Counted from the stretch's first letter, positions 15,863 through 24,678 are shown. The stretch is DNA of 64,000 nucleotides from Thauera sp. K11 (GCF_002354895.1 NZ_CP023439.1:4960001-5024000); one strand, 5' to 3'. Program-made: numbers and translations. Notes: a model not told the origin generated them from the letters alone.

Positions 15863-17527
15863 TCAGTCCAGCCGCGCCTGCGGCGTGATCTGGCGCGGAT
15901 CGGCGCATAGCTCGATCAGCGCCGGCACGCCGGCTTCCGAGGCGCGTGCGAACGCCGCGGGGAAGTCGGCGCTGCGCTCGACACGTTCGGCATGGGCGCC
16001 GAAGGCGCGCGCCAGCGCGACGAAATCCGGATTGACCAGCCGCGTGGCGCTGATCCGTCCGGGGTACTCGCGTTCCTGGTGCATGCGGATGGTGCCCAGC
16101 ATGCCGTTGTTGACGAGGACGATCACGACGGCCGCCCCGTACTGCACGGCGGTGGCCAGTTCCTGCGGATACATCATGAAGCAGCCGTCGCCGGCAAAGC
16201 ACACCACCGTGCGCGCCGGATGGCGCAGCTTTGCCGCGATCGCCGCCGGCAGGCCGTAGCCCATCGCGCCGTTGGTCGGCGCCAGTTCGGTGGCCGGCCG
16301 GCGGTAGCGGAAGAAGCGGTGCACCCACACCGTGTAGTTGCCTGCGCCGTTGGCGACGACCGCATCGTCGGGCAACGTCTTGCCGAGCCAGCCGACGACT
16401 TCGGCGAGATCCACTCCGGCCAGTTCGGGATGGGCCGGCGGCGGGGTGGAATGCCGCTCGTAGTCGGCGCGGACCTCGCGGGTCCAGTCGCGCCATGCCG
16501 GTTCCTCGATCGGCGCCAGGGTCGCGAGCGCGGCCGCCGCCTGCGCCATGCCGGCGTTGATCGGCAGGGTCGGACGATAGACGCGGCCGAGTTCCTGCGG
16601 GTCGGCGTGGATGTGGATCAGGGTCTGCCGCGGCTCCGGGCTCTCCACCAGCGTGTAGCCCGACGACGAGGCTTCGCCGAGCCGGGCGCCGATCACCAGC
16701 AGCAGGTCCGCCTCCCTGACGCGGTCCGCAAGGCGCGGCGATACGCCCAGCCCGAGCTGGCCGACATAGTGGCGGTCGCGGTTGTCGAACAGGTCCTGGC
16801 GGCGGAACGATGCCGCGAGCGGCAGATCGCTGGCGGTGACGAAGCGGACGAGCGCCGCGCAGGCCGCGGCATCCCAGCCGCTGCCGCCGGCGACCACCAG
16901 CGGCCGCCGGGCCTGCGCCAGCAGGGCGCGCAGTTCGGCCATGTCGGCCGCCGCCGGGGCGGCCCTGGCGATGCGCACCGGCGGCACATCGGCGACGGCA
17001 CCGCTGCCGAACAGGACGTCTTCCGGCAGCGCGACCACCACCGGCCCCGGGCGGCCGGACAGCGCCACGCTGAAGGCCCGCGCCACGATCTCGGGGATGC
17101 GCTCGATGCGGTCGATCTGCGCGACCCATTTCGCCACGCTGCCGAACATCTGCCCGTAATCGATCTCCTGGAAGGCTTCGCGGCCAAGAAAACCGGTATC
17201 GACCTGGCCGATGAACAGGATCATCGGCGTGGAATCCTCGCGGGCGGTGTGCACGCCGTTGGCCGCATGCGTGGCGCCGGGGCCGCGCGTCACGAAGCAG
17301 ATGCCGGGCCGGCCGGTGAGCTTGCCGTAGGCATCGGCCATGTTCGCCGCCGCGCCCTCGTGGCGGGTGACGATGGTCTGGATCCCGCTCGTGTCATGCA
17401 GCGCGTCGAGTACCGGCAGATAACTTTCGCCCGGCACGCAGTACACCGTATCGACCCCGTTGACGCGCAGCGCCTCGACCAGCACCCGGCCGCCGTTGCG
17501 CTCGTTGGCAGGAAGTCCGTTTCTCAT
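15863..17527 (-). CDS. Thiamine diphosphate-dependent enzyme (acetolactate synthase-like large subunit)
   Basis: A 554-residue ThDP enzyme with the three-domain layout of acetolactate synthase and its relatives. The N-terminal PYR domain carries the catalytic Glu (TRHEGAAANMADAYGK, about 54-69), and the middle domain lies around 195-330. The C-terminal PP domain has the cofactor motif GDGCFMMYPQ to VNNGMLG (about 445-475). The reaction could be acetolactate synthesis or a related 2-oxoacid decarboxylation. No small regulatory subunit gene is adjacent, so a biosynthetic ilvB role is not supported. The gene is convergent with the LysR regulator gene (15 bp between the ends). Confidence 0.88.
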   Translation of the reverse strand: MRNGLPANERNGGRVLVEALRVNGVDTVYCVPGESYLPVLDALHDTSGIQTIVTRHEGAAANMADAYGKLTGRPGICFVTRGPGATHAANGVHTAREDSTPMILFIGQVDTGFLGREAFQEIDYGQMFGSVAKWVAQIDRIERIPEIVARAFSVALSGRPGPVVVALPEDVLFGSGAVADVPPVRIARAAPAAADMAELRALLAQARRPLVVAGGSGWDAAACAALVRFVTASDLPLAASFRRQDLFDNRDRHYVGQLGLGVSPRLADRVREADLLLVIGARLGEASSSGYTLVESPEPRQTLIHIHADPQELGRVYRPTLPINAGMAQAAAALATLAPIEEPAWRDWTREVRADYERHSTPPPAHPELAGVDLAEVVGWLGKTLPDDAVVANGAGNYTVWVHRFFRYRRPATELAPTNGAMGYGLPAAIAAKLRHPARTVVCFAGDGCFMMYPQELATAVQYGAAVVIVLVNNGMLGTIRMHQEREYPGRISATRLVNPDFVALARAFGAHAERVERSADFPAAFARASEAGVPALIELCADPRQITPQARLD

Positions 17528-17764
17528 CGCCGCTCGCTCCCGGTTCGTTCGATGGAGCCAGTGTAGGGCGCGCGGCGTGCTTTCGCGATCGCGCCGGCCG
17601 CATACCTGCTTTGCCCGGAAACGGCCACCTGAGTGACTTCGGGCATGAAGTCCATTTCTCAGACTGCGCGCGTGCCGTGTTCCCGAGAAGCGCTCTCCGT
17701 GGTGAGCGTCATCGACGGCAGGCGGGAGGCCATCGTCGTTGGAGGGCGACGAGAACAGGGACGC

Positions 17765-18019
17765 TCAATAGTGGTCCCGGCACTGCGCGATCAAGACGTC
17801 GTCGCCATTGATCGCATACACGAGTCGATGACGATCATCGGTCCGGCGGGACCAGAACCCCGAGAGCTGATGCTTCAGGGGTTCCGGTTTGCCGATCCCC
17901 TCGAAGGGGTGCCGCCGGATGTCCTCGATCAGTTGGTTGATGCGCTTGAGGACTTTGCGGTCATGCTGGCTCCAATAGACGTAGTCGTCCCACGCATGGT
18001 CAGCGAACTTCAGCGGCAT
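17765..18019 (-). CDS. yoeB: YoeB-type toxin (Txe/YoeB family mRNA interferase)
   Basis: An 84-residue RelE-superfamily toxin, the exact usual length of YoeB, which cuts mRNA in the ribosomal A site. Family features are FADHAWDDYVYWSQHDRKVLKRIN at the N-terminus and GKPEPLKHQLSGFWSRRTDDRHRLVY, with the C-terminal catalytic-type His-Tyr (CRDHY). The start at 18019 (MPLKFADH) overlaps the antitoxin stop by 20 bp, as in typical YefM-YoeB operons. The pair sits just outside the left repeat of the tRNA-Lys element, so it belongs to the chromosome or to an older insertion. Confidence 0.93.
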   Translation of the reverse strand: MPLKFADHAWDDYVYWSQHDRKVLKRINQLIEDIRRHPFEGIGKPEPLKHQLSGFWSRRTDDRHRLVYAINGDDVLIAQCRDHY

Positions 18020-18272
18020 CGTCGTCGATCGGTTCATGCACGGAGCCGCTGCCGGCACGAAGCTGTTCGACCGAATCGAGCAAGCGGCGGGCGCCCTTGG
18101 GGTTGCGCAGCAGGTATGCGGTTTCTTCGAGGGCGTTGTAGTCGTCGAGCGACATGATGACCACCGGCTTGCCGCGTTGAGTGGTGACGAGTACGGGCGC
18201 GCGGTCCTCGTTGACGGTGCGCATCACCTCGGCGAGGTGGGCTCGCGTGTAGCTGAAGGTCAGGGCGTCCAT
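18000..18272 (-). CDS. yefM: YefM-type antitoxin (Phd/YefM family)
   Basis: A 90-residue antitoxin and autorepressor that neutralises the YoeB-type toxin encoded just downstream. The N-terminal DNA-binding and dimerisation part has the family pattern (YTRAHLAEVMRTVNEDRAPV, then GKPVVIMSLDDYNALEET). The C-terminal acidic tail (HEPIDDDAAEV) would wrap the toxin. The ATG at 18272 is preferred over an in-frame TTG at 18284 because a GGAG site lies six bases before it. A TGTAC half-site lies a little upstream (18290-18294), like the repeats bound by YefM, but a full palindrome is not seen. Confidence 0.92.
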   Translation of the reverse strand: MDALTFSYTRAHLAEVMRTVNEDRAPVLVTTQRGKPVVIMSLDDYNALEETAYLLRNPKGARRLLDSVEQLRAGSGSVHEPIDDDAAEVR

Positions 18273-18376
18273 TGCATTCTCCAAAACATTGTACGTAGTT
18301 TAGTGCAACGCATGGAGATTTCAACGAGCGTGGGCAAAGACTGCGTTGCCCGGAAGTGCTACACGGAGCAGAAAAG

Positions 18377-18408
18377 CAAAAAGGCCAGTCCGCTGGGGCT
18401 GGCCTTTT
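18377..18408 (-). terminator. Rho-independent terminator of the displaced tRNA-Lys 3' end
   Basis: Read on the minus strand, AAAAGGCCAG and CTGGCCTTTTT form a perfect stem ending in T5. It sits 17 bp past the 3' end of the duplicated tRNA-Lys fragment. By the logic of tRNA integration this is the original chromosomal terminator of the tRNA gene, now separated from it by the element. Confidence 0.75.
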
Positions 18409-18455
18409 CGACTGCTGAATTCCTTGGTGGGGGCACAAGGATTCGAACCTTGGAC
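18402..18455 (+). repeat. Left attachment repeat (attL) of the tRNA-Lys element
   Basis: These 54 bp are identical to 21024-21077. The last 31 bp (18425-18455) duplicate the 3' part of tRNA-Lys(CTT), including the T arm and CCA end. A further 16-bp match (18377-18392 with 20999-21014) and a short one after the mismatch at 18456 extend the similarity. The constant offset is 2,622 bp. Confidence 0.93.
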
Positions 18456-19735
18456 ATACTGATCTTCCTGTGGGACTCCGAAGCGCCCGGCCTCGCAGTG
18501 CGAGCGACACCGGTCGGCGAGGTGCGCGCCTTCATCTTCCAAGGCAAGTTGAATGGCAAAGACCTTCGAGCAACCATCGGCGACGCCCGAGCCTGGAGCA
18601 TTGATGCAGTCCGCGCTGAAGCCCGGCGCCTGCAAACCCTGATCGACCAAGGCACCGACCCGTGCCAAGAGAAAGCGGACAAGCGCGCCGCCATCGAAGC
18701 CGCGAAGGCCGCGGAAGAAGCCACCCTGCGCGCGTTATGCGCCGCCTACACTGCCCATCTGGAGCGCTCGGGCAAGGGCAAGAGCGCTGCCGCTACCCGT
18801 TCTTCCTTCAAGTGCCATGTGCTCGCCGCGCACCCCACGATTGCAGAGATGGCGGCGCGGGACGTGACCGCGCACCAGGCCGCGGCGATGGTGCGCAAGG
18901 TGCGAGAGGCCGGCAAAGTGCGCGCCGCCGGCATCCTGCGCAGCTACCTTTCCGCTGCCTTCAATGCTGCCAAGCGCGCCCCGTTCGATTCCGCGCTACC
19001 GTCCGACCTGATCCCCTTCGGTATCGAGCACAACCCGGTGGACGCCATCCCCGCCATTCCGGTGCGGTGCGGCGCGGCGACCGCGTTCTGTCGTCGGACG
19101 AGCTGCGTGCCTACCTGCAGGCGCTTGGCGACGATCTGCCCGACCTGGCCCTGCAGCTGGCGCTGCTGGCCGGCGGGCAACGTATGGTGCAATTGCTGCG
19201 CGCCAAGGTGAGCGACTACGACCCCGACACACAGACCTTGCGGCTGTGGGACGGCAAGGGCAAGCGCACGGCGGCGCGGGAACATCTGTTGCCCCTGGCG
19301 CCGAATGCCGCCGCGCTGGCGGCCGGCCTCGTGGAGCGCGCCAGGCGCCGGGAAGCCGAACGGGCGAAGGCAGAGGACCGCGCCGCCAACATGGCCGGTC
19401 TGTGGCTGTTCTCGACGCACGGCAAGGTCGCGATGACCGCCACCACGCCCGGGGATCGCGTCGCCGAAATCAGCGCCAGCATGGGCGACGAAGCGTTCGA
19501 TCTGCGCGACATCCGCCGCACCGTGGAAACCATGTTGGCGGCGATGGGCATCAGCAAGGATATCCGCGCACAGCTTCTTTCCCACGGCATCAGCGGGGTG
19601 CAGTCCGCTCACTACGACCGGCACGCCTACATCGATGAGAAGCGCGCTGCGCTGGTGGCCTGGGAAGCGCGGCTTGAAGCGATCCGGACGGGCGAGAGCA
19701 CCCCGGCGAACGTGGTGCAGTTGCGCACCGCCTGA
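18456..19735 (+). pseudogene. Tyrosine recombinase (P4-type integrase), truncated and frameshifted
   Basis: This is the integrase of the tRNA-Lys element. The arm-binding DUF4102-like part begins abruptly at the attachment repeat (FLWDSEAPGLAVRATP), lacking about 20 residues and a start codon of its own. The core-binding part follows in the same frame to about 19070. The catalytic part continues in another frame from about 19079 (GDRVLSSDELRAYLQALG), so one base is missing, or two are extra, between 19050 and 19080. Catalytic residues are visible in the second part: Arg in GGQRMVQLL, RDIRRT (with Arg where HxxR normally has His), LLSHG and Tyr in HYDRHAY. The gene ends normally at 19735. Confidence 0.85.
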
Positions 19736-19774
19736 CGATGGCCCGAACTGTTCCAGTGGATTACACTCTGAACC

Positions 19775-20116
19775 ATGCAAACCGTTGCCGAACTGCCCGA
19801 GTACATCCGTACCGCCGACAAGTTGCTGAGCGAGGAAGAACGGCAGGACATCATCCGCTACTTGGCGGAACACCCGAAAGACGGGGATCTGATGGTTGGC
19901 ACGGGAGGCGTGCGCAAGCTGCGCTGGCGGCGCGGTTCGCAGGGCAAGAGCGGGGGCGTTCGTGTCATCTACTACTTCCACGATGACGCCATGCCGCTAT
20001 ACCTGCTGACGCTGTTCGCCAAGGGCGAGCGTGCCAACTTGAGCCAGGCGGAGCGCAACGAGCTGGCAACGCTGACGGCCTTGCTCGTCAAGGCATGGAA
20101 AGGGAAACGAACATGA
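19775..20116 (+). CDS. RelE/HigB-family toxin of the tRNA-Lys element
   Basis: A 113-residue type II toxin of the RelE/HigB superfamily (HigB-2-like). The core is VRKLRWRRGSQGKSGGVRVIYYFHDDAMPLYLLTLFAKGER, with the conserved Arg/Gly-rich strand before VIYYF and the following LFAKGE. These toxins usually cleave mRNA at the ribosome. The gene precedes its antitoxin (toxin-first order, as in higBA) and overlaps it by ATGA. It lies 39 bp after the integrase remnant. Confidence 0.88.
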   Translation: MQTVAELPEYIRTADKLLSEEERQDIIRYLAEHPKDGDLMVGTGGVRKLRWRRGSQGKSGGVRVIYYFHDDAMPLYLLTLFAKGERANLSQAERNELATLTALLVKAWKGKRT

Positions 20117-20400
20117 GCACTGCATTCGACAGCATCAAGCGCGGGCTACTGGAAGCCATCGAACACGCCGAAGACCGCGCGCCTGAAACCCGCATTCACC
20201 GGCCGCGCCCTGTGGATGTGAAGGCGTTGCGCACCCGTGTGGGCATGACGCAAGAGCAATTTGCCGCCCGCTTCGGCTTTTCTACAGCCACCCTGCGCCA
20301 CTGGGAGCGGGGCGACCGCACGCCCCGTGGCCCGGCGCTGGTGCTGCTGAACGTGATCGAGCGCAACCCGGCGGCCGTCATCGAAGCATTGACGGCCTGA
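20113..20400 (+). CDS. XRE-type antitoxin (HigA-2-like)
   Basis: A 95-residue helix-turn-helix antitoxin paired with the upstream RelE/HigB toxin. The Cro/C1-type domain spans about residues 35-90 (LRTRVGMTQEQFAARFGFST then LRHWERGDRTPRGPALVLLN). It would bind the toxin and repress the operon promoter. The start at 20113 overlaps the toxin stop (ATGA), implying translational coupling. It is the last gene of the integrated element. Confidence 0.9.
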   Translation: MSTAFDSIKRGLLEAIEHAEDRAPETRIHRPRPVDVKALRTRVGMTQEQFAARFGFSTATLRHWERGDRTPRGPALVLLNVIERNPAAVIEALTA

Positions 20401-20996
20401 CCGAGCAACACCGGCGCCGGCCGGATGCCGGCAAGAAGCGGGGCATGCGTGGTGGGCCAACACCGCGCCCCTGACCACAACGTGAAAAGGAACTTCACAT
20501 CCGCCGCTGCGCCGCTTGCTTGGCGATGCCGGGGCATCCTGCCTGTACCGCATCGAGGTGTGCTGACATGGGGGGAGTCAAAAACTCTAGGGCTCCATGC
20601 CTGAAGATCGGGCCATCCTATAGTGGTGTGTAATTCCGCAAAATGGATAGGGGGTATGGAGCCGACCGCCTGCAAAGTAGCGGGAACAGTGAGAACAACA
20701 TAAGGAATCTCAATAACCATGCGGGTTCCCGGCTGTTTGTCTGTTCCCTCTTGGATTTTTATAAGTGGGAACAAGCGGGAACATCCCGGCCGCCGCGCTA
20801 GTTCCTAGCGTTGATTCCATCCCCTGGCTTCGTGCATACGTCTGTACGGGGGGTTATGCCGTGCCGTTTGCCAGCTCCGCGGCTGGCCGGCGTCCTGGTG
20901 GCGGTGCCGGTGCCGGTGCGCCGCCGAACTGGGCGTCGCCTTGGCTAGGGTCCGACCTTTGGGAAACGCTTACAGAGTGCTTACATGGTGCCAGAA
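20401..20996. other. Non-coding right part of the tRNA-Lys element with repeat cluster
   Basis: About 600 bp between the antitoxin gene and the right attachment repeat hold no convincing gene. Bases 20580-20780 are richer in A/T than the surroundings. Five copies of GGGAAC occur between 20682 and 20782 (three direct, two inverted). A 15-bp palindrome CGCTAG-TTC-CTAGCG lies at 20796-20810. The rest is unassigned and may be decayed element sequence. Confidence 0.6.
20682..20782 (+). repeat. GGGAAC repeat cluster
   Basis: GGGAAC occurs at 20682, 20767 and 20777 and as its complement GTTCCC at 20725 and 20743. A near copy GAGAAC starts at 20691. The last two copies are 10 bp apart, one helical turn. 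The arrangement resembles a multi-site operator or iterons. Confidence 0.6.
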
Positions 20997-20999
20997 AGC

Positions 21000-21029
21000 A
21001 AAAAGGCCAGTCCGCGAGAACTAGCCTTT
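21000..21029 (-). terminator. Rho-independent terminator of tRNA-Lys (element-supplied copy)
   Basis: On the minus strand AAAAGGCTAG pairs with CTGGCCTTTT with one G-T pair, and T5 follows. It lies 17 bp after the CCA end of the tRNA. It differs from the left copy at several positions in the loop and one arm, consistent with this copy having come in with the element. Confidence 0.8.
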
Positions 21030-21077
21030 TCGACTGCTGAATTCCTTGGTGGGGGCACAAGGATTCGAACCTTGGAC
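21024..21077 (+). repeat. Right attachment repeat (attR), overlapping tRNA-Lys
   Basis: This 54-bp sequence is identical to 18402-18455. Bases 21047-21077 are the 3' 31 nucleotides of the intact tRNA-Lys gene, so insertion of the element restored a functional tRNA. Confidence 0.93.
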
Positions 21078-21122
21078 CTACTGATTAAGAGTCAGCTGCT
21101 CTACCAACTGAGCTATACCCCC
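21047..21122 (-). tRNA. tRNA-Lys (anticodon CTT)
   Basis: This is a 76-nt cloverleaf on the minus strand with an encoded CCA. The acceptor GGGGGTA pairs with TGCCCCC, followed by A73 and CCA. The D arm is GCTCAGTTGGTAGAGC, the anticodon loop CTCTTAA gives anticodon CTT, and the T arm is AAGGTTCGAATCCTT. It decodes AAG lysine codons and is the integration site of the 2.6-kb element to its left. Confidence 0.97.
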
Positions 21123-21238
21123 GCTGCCTTGCGGCTGACCGGATGTTGCATCCGGTCAAGAGGGCCGCATACTACACGCGCGGCGGGTCGTTTGCAATAT
21201 GGACGAAACAGGAAATCGTCGGCAGCGGCCGTGTGGCG

Positions 21239-21787
21239 TCAGGCAAGCATCCGTCCGGCGCGGCGGCGGGTGCCGAGGCCGGGCAGGGCGCCGAGGCCGC
21301 GGCTGCCGTGGGCGTGGCAGATGGCGCAGGCGAGCGCGTCGGCGGCGTCCGGGCTGGGGCTGGCGTCGAGCGCCAGCAGGCGTTGCACCATGTGCTGCAC
21401 CTGTTCCTTGGCTGCCTTGCCGTAGCCGACCACCGACTGCTTGACCTGCAGGGCGGTGTATTCATGCACCGCGAGATCGCACGACACCGCGCCGCAGATC
21501 ACCGCGCCGCGTGCCTGTCCGAGCAGCAGGGTGGATTGCGGGTTGACGTTCACGAACACCTTTTCCACCGCGACCACGTCCGGGCGGTAGGTCTCGATCA
21601 CTTCGCGCACGCCGTCGAGCAGCGTCTTCAGGCGGCCGGGCAGTTCGCCGTCCCGCGTCCTGATGCAGCCGCTGGCGACGTAGCGCAACTGGCTGCCGAG
21701 GGTGTCGATGAGTCCGAAGCCGGTGATGCGCAGCCCCGGATCGAGCCCCAGGATGCGGGTGGCGACGGTGGCTGATGCGGCGCTCAC
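21239..21787 (-). CDS. ruvC: Holliday junction endonuclease RuvC
   Basis: A 182-residue resolvase that cuts Holliday junctions in concert with RuvAB. The catalytic acidic residues are present: Asp in [13 protein letters not shown] (about residue 16), Glu in [13 protein letters not shown], and the Asp pair in [14 protein letters not shown]. The Arg-rich C-terminal tail is typical. It is separated in this genome from ruvAB, which lie at 38-39.7 kb. It follows the UPF0145 gene by 12 bp on the same strand. Confidence 0.96.
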   Translation of the reverse strand: MSAASATVATRILGLDPGLRITGFGLIDTLGSQLRYVASGCIRTRDGELPGRLKTLLDGVREVIETYRPDVVAVEKVFVNVNPQSTLLLGQARGAVICGAVSCDLAVHEYTALQVKQSVVGYGKAAKEQVQHMVQRLLALDASPSPDAADALACAICHAHGSRGLGALPGLGTRRRAGRMLA

Positions 21788-21799
21788 TGGACCGGCGGG

Positions 21800-22117
21800 T
21801 CAGACCTTCACCGCGGTGCCGCTGACGCACACCATCAGCATGCCGTTGTCCTGGCCGAGGACTTCGTAGTCGATGTCGATGCCGACCACCGCGTTGGCGC
21901 CGAGCTTGCGGGCGGCTTCGGCCATCTCGTCCATGGCGATCTCCCGCGAGTCGGCCAGGGTGCGCTCGTAGGAGCCTGCGCGGCCGCCGACCACGTTGCG
22001 GATCGAGGCGAACATGTCCTTGAAGATGTTGGCGCCGATGATGGCCTCGCCGGTGACGACGCCGAGGTACTGGCGGATCGGCTGGCCGTCGAGCGTGGGG
22101 GTGGTGGACATCAGCAT
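21800..22117 (-). CDS. UPF0145 (YbjQ) family protein
   Basis: A 105-residue protein of the YbjQ/UPF0145 family, a small domain predicted to bind metal and form oligomeric rings. The conserved core is [28 protein letters not shown] and [17 protein letters not shown]. The function is unknown. The ATG at 22117 is the likely start; one at 22111 (MSTTP) would also fit. It lies between the yebC-type gene, whose terminator precedes it, and ruvC, with which it may be co-transcribed. Confidence 0.88.
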   Translation of the reverse strand: MLMSTTPTLDGQPIRQYLGVVTGEAIIGANIFKDMFASIRNVVGGRAGSYERTLADSREIAMDEMAEAARKLGANAVVGIDIDYEVLGQDNGMLMVCVSGTAVKV

Positions 22118-22144
22118 GGTCGTGCTCCCCGGGCAGTGCCCGCA

Positions 22145-22174
22145 AAGAAAAAGGGCGGCGCAGTGCGCCGCCCC
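22145..22174 (-). terminator. Rho-independent terminator after the YebC-family gene
   Basis: On the minus strand GGGCGGCGC and GCGCCGCCC form a 9-bp GC stem with a 3-nt loop, followed at once by TTTTTC. It starts about 25 bp after the YebC stop codon. Confidence 0.88.
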
Positions 22175-22199
22175 ATGGGTTCGGCTGCGTCGGCGCAGC

Positions 22200-22925
22200 T
22201 TACTCGGCGAATGCGGCCGAGGTATAGACCTCCTGCACGTCGTCGAGTGCCTCGAGCGCGTCGAGCAGCTTCTGCATGCGCGCGGCGTCGTCGCTGGCGA
22301 GGTCGGTCTCGTTCTGCGGCTTCATCGTCACTTCGCCGAACTCGGCGGTGAAGCCGACCTTTTCCAGCGTTTCCTTCACCGTGGTGAATTCCCACGGCCC
22401 GGTGATGACTTCGATCGAGCCGTCGTCGTTGGCCACGACGTCCTCGGCGCCGGCTTCGAGCGCGGCTTCCATCAGTGCATCCTCGCTGGTGCCCGGGGCG
22501 AACAGCAACTGGCCGCAGTGCTTGAACTGGAACGAGACGCAGCCGTCGGTGCCCATGTTGCCGCCGTACTTGGAGAAGGCGTGGCGTACGTCGGCGACGG
22601 TGCGGGTCTTGTTGTCGGTGAGGCAATCGACCATGACGGCCGAGCCGCCGATGCCGTAGCCCTCGTAGCGCACTTCCTCGTAGCTCACGCCTTCGAGTTC
22701 GCCGGTGCCTTTCTTGATCGCGTTCTCGATCCTGTCCTTGGGCATGTTCACTCCCTTGGCCTTGTCCACCGCCAGGCGCAGGCGCGGGTTGAAGCCCGGA
22801 TCACCTCCGCCCATCTTGGCGGCGACGGTGATTTCCTTCGCGAGTTTGGAGAAGGCCGCACCGCGCTTTTCGTCCTGACGACCCTTGCGGTGCTGGATAT
22901 TGGCCCATTTCGAATGACCAGCCAT
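22200..22925 (-). CDS. YebC/PmpR family protein
   Basis: A 241-residue member of the YebC/PmpR family (TACO1 homologues), known as DNA-binding regulators and, more recently, as ribosome-associated factors that ease translation of proline runs. The N-terminus [20 protein letters not shown] is the family signature. [12 protein letters not shown] and the acidic domain ([17 protein letters not shown]) follow. In many bacteria yebC lies beside ruvC, as here with one small gene between them. A TATAAT-like box on the minus strand at 22965-22970 is a candidate -10 element. Confidence 0.95.
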   Translation of the reverse strand: MAGHSKWANIQHRKGRQDEKRGAAFSKLAKEITVAAKMGGGDPGFNPRLRLAVDKAKGVNMPKDRIENAIKKGTGELEGVSYEEVRYEGYGIGGSAVMVDCLTDNKTRTVADVRHAFSKYGGNMGTDGCVSFQFKHCGQLLFAPGTSEDALMEAALEAGAEDVVANDDGSIEVITGPWEFTTVKETLEKVGFTAEFGEVTMKPQNETDLASDDAARMQKLLDALEALDDVQEVYTSAAFAE

Positions 22926-22964
22926 GAGAACCCCGATACTGCCTGAGCGATTGAAGAGTCCGGC

Positions 22965-22970
22965 ATTATA
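22965..22970 (-). promoter_or_regulatory. Candidate -10 box of the YebC-family gene
   Basis: TATAAT on the minus strand lies 40 bp before the start codon in the divergent region shared with the HerA-like gene. No good -35 is visible at 16-18 bp upstream, so this is tentative. Confidence 0.45.
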
Positions 22971-23090
22971 CAGCCGGCGGCCGCTCCCGCCGAGGCGGCG
23001 GTGTCACGCAAGCTGCCGGCGCTGCTACACTTTCCGCCGTCCGCATGACCGGCATCCCCGCCTGTTTCGCCATCCTTCCGGAGCCTTTCC

Positions 23091-24605
23091 ATGGTCGAGC
23101 CGCTGCTGATCGCCCGCACGTCCCACGACGGCGTATACAAAGACATCAACCTGCTGCCGCGCCTGTCCAATCGCCACGGCCTCGTCACCGGCGCCACCGG
23201 CACCGGCAAGACGGTGACGCTGCAGAAGATGGCCGAGTCGTTCGCGGGCATCGGCGTGCCTGTGTTCCTGGCCGACGTGAAGGGCGACCTGTCCGGCATC
23301 GGCGCCGCCGGCACGAAGTCCGACAAGCTGATGCAGCGCCTGGCCGCGCTGGGCATCGCCGACTATGCGCCGCGCGCCAACACCGTCGTGTTCTGGGATG
23401 TGTACGGGGAGCATGGCCACCCGGTGCGCGCGACGGTTTCCGACATGGGGCCGCTGCTGCTCGGCCGCCTGCTCAACCTCAACGACACCCAGGGCGGCGT
23501 GCTGCAACTGGTGTTCAAGATCGCCGACGACAACGGCATGCTGCTGCTGGATCTCAAGGACCTGCGCGCGATGGTGCAGTACGTCGGCGAGAACGCGAAG
23601 GACTTCACCACCCAGTACGGCAACATCGCCGCCGCCTCGATCGGCGCCATCCAGCGCAACCTGCTGGCGCTGGAGCAGCAGGGCGGCGACGTGTTCTTCG
23701 GCGAGCCGATGCTGGACATCAACGACCTGATGCAGACCGATGCCGACGGCCGCGGCGTGATCAACGTGCTGGCCGCCGACAGGCTGTACAACTCGCCCAA
23801 GCTGTATTCCACCTTCCTGCTGTGGATGCTGTCCGAACTCTTCGAGCAACTGCCCGAGGTCGGCGACCCGGACAAGCCGAAGATGGTGTTCTTCTTCGAC
23901 GAGGCCCACCTGCTGTTCAACGATGCGCCCAAGGCATTGCTGGAGAAGATCGAACAGGTCGTGAGGCTGATCCGCTCGAAGGGCGTGGGGGTGTATTTCG
24001 TCACCCAGAACCCGCTCGACGTGCCCGAGACCGTGCTGGGGCAGCTCGGCAACCGCGTGCAGCACGCGCTGCGCGCCTTCACGCCGCGCGACCAGAAGGC
24101 GGTGAAGACCGCTGCCGAGACGATGCGCGCGAACCCGGCCTTCGATGCGGCGACGGCCATCACCGAACTCGGCGTCGGCGAGGCCCTGGTGTCCTTCCTC
24201 GACGACAAGGGCCGGCCGGAGATCACCGAGCGCTGCTTCGTCATCGCGCCGAATTCGCGGCTGGGCCCGCTGGATGCCGCCGAGCGCGACGCGGCGATCA
24301 AGGGCTCGGTGGTCTTCGGCCACTACGAGCAGGCGATCGACCGCGAGTCGGCCTACGAGATGCTGCAGGCCAAGGCGGCCACCACCGCGGCGATCAAGGC
24401 CGGCCGCGAGGCGGCGAAACAGGCCGGCGGCGAAACCGGCAGCATGGTCGGCGACATCCTGTTCGGTTCCACCGGCCCGCGCGGCGGCCAGCGCGACGGC
24501 CTGGTGCAGATCGCGGCCAAGACGGTGACGCGCACGATAGGCAGTTCCATCGGCCGGCAGATCGTGCGCGGCATCCTCGGCTCCCTGCTCGGAGGGCGCC
24601 GCTGA
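23091..24605 (+). CDS. HerA-like ATPase / DUF853 family
   Basis: A 504-residue P-loop ATPase of the DUF853 (HerA/FtsK-like) family. Walker [10 protein letters not shown] lies at about residues 34-42 and Walker [13 protein letters not shown] at about 264-275. The conserved N-terminal [19 protein letters not shown] and the sensor-like [20 protein letters not shown] are also present. It is likely a hexameric DNA-translocating motor of unknown role. No NurA nuclease gene is adjacent, so it is not a canonical HerA-NurA pair. The C-terminal tail is Gly/Arg-rich. Confidence 0.88.
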   Translation: MVEPLLIARTSHDGVYKDINLLPRLSNRHGLVTGATGTGKTVTLQKMAESFAGIGVPVFLADVKGDLSGIGAAGTKSDKLMQRLAALGIADYAPRANTVVFWDVYGEHGHPVRATVSDMGPLLLGRLLNLNDTQGGVLQLVFKIADDNGMLLLDLKDLRAMVQYVGENAKDFTTQYGNIAAASIGAIQRNLLALEQQGGDVFFGEPMLDINDLMQTDADGRGVINVLAADRLYNSPKLYSTFLLWMLSELFEQLPEVGDPDKPKMVFFFDEAHLLFNDAPKALLEKIEQVVRLIRSKGVGVYFVTQNPLDVPETVLGQLGNRVQHALRAFTPRDQKAVKTAAETMRANPAFDAATAITELGVGEALVSFLDDKGRPEITERCFVIAPNSRLGPLDAAERDAAIKGSVVFGHYEQAIDRESAYEMLQAKAATTAAIKAGREAAKQAGGETGSMVGDILFGSTGPRGGQRDGLVQIAAKTVTRTIGSSIGRQIVRGILGSLLGGRR

Positions 24606-24678
24606 GCGTGGCTGCCGCCCCGCACGGCCGGTACGGCGGGGAGGCGGCCGTGCGCGGCCGCAGGACGGGGGCCGGCCG

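Noticed and set aside
15863..17527. ThDP enzyme named ilvB/ilvI
   Set aside because: No regulatory subunit or other branched-chain gene is adjacent. It is kept as a general acetolactate synthase-like enzyme.
19050..19080. Programmed frameshift in the integrase
   Set aside because: No slippery heptamer is visible and the gene also lacks its start, so simple decay is the better reading.
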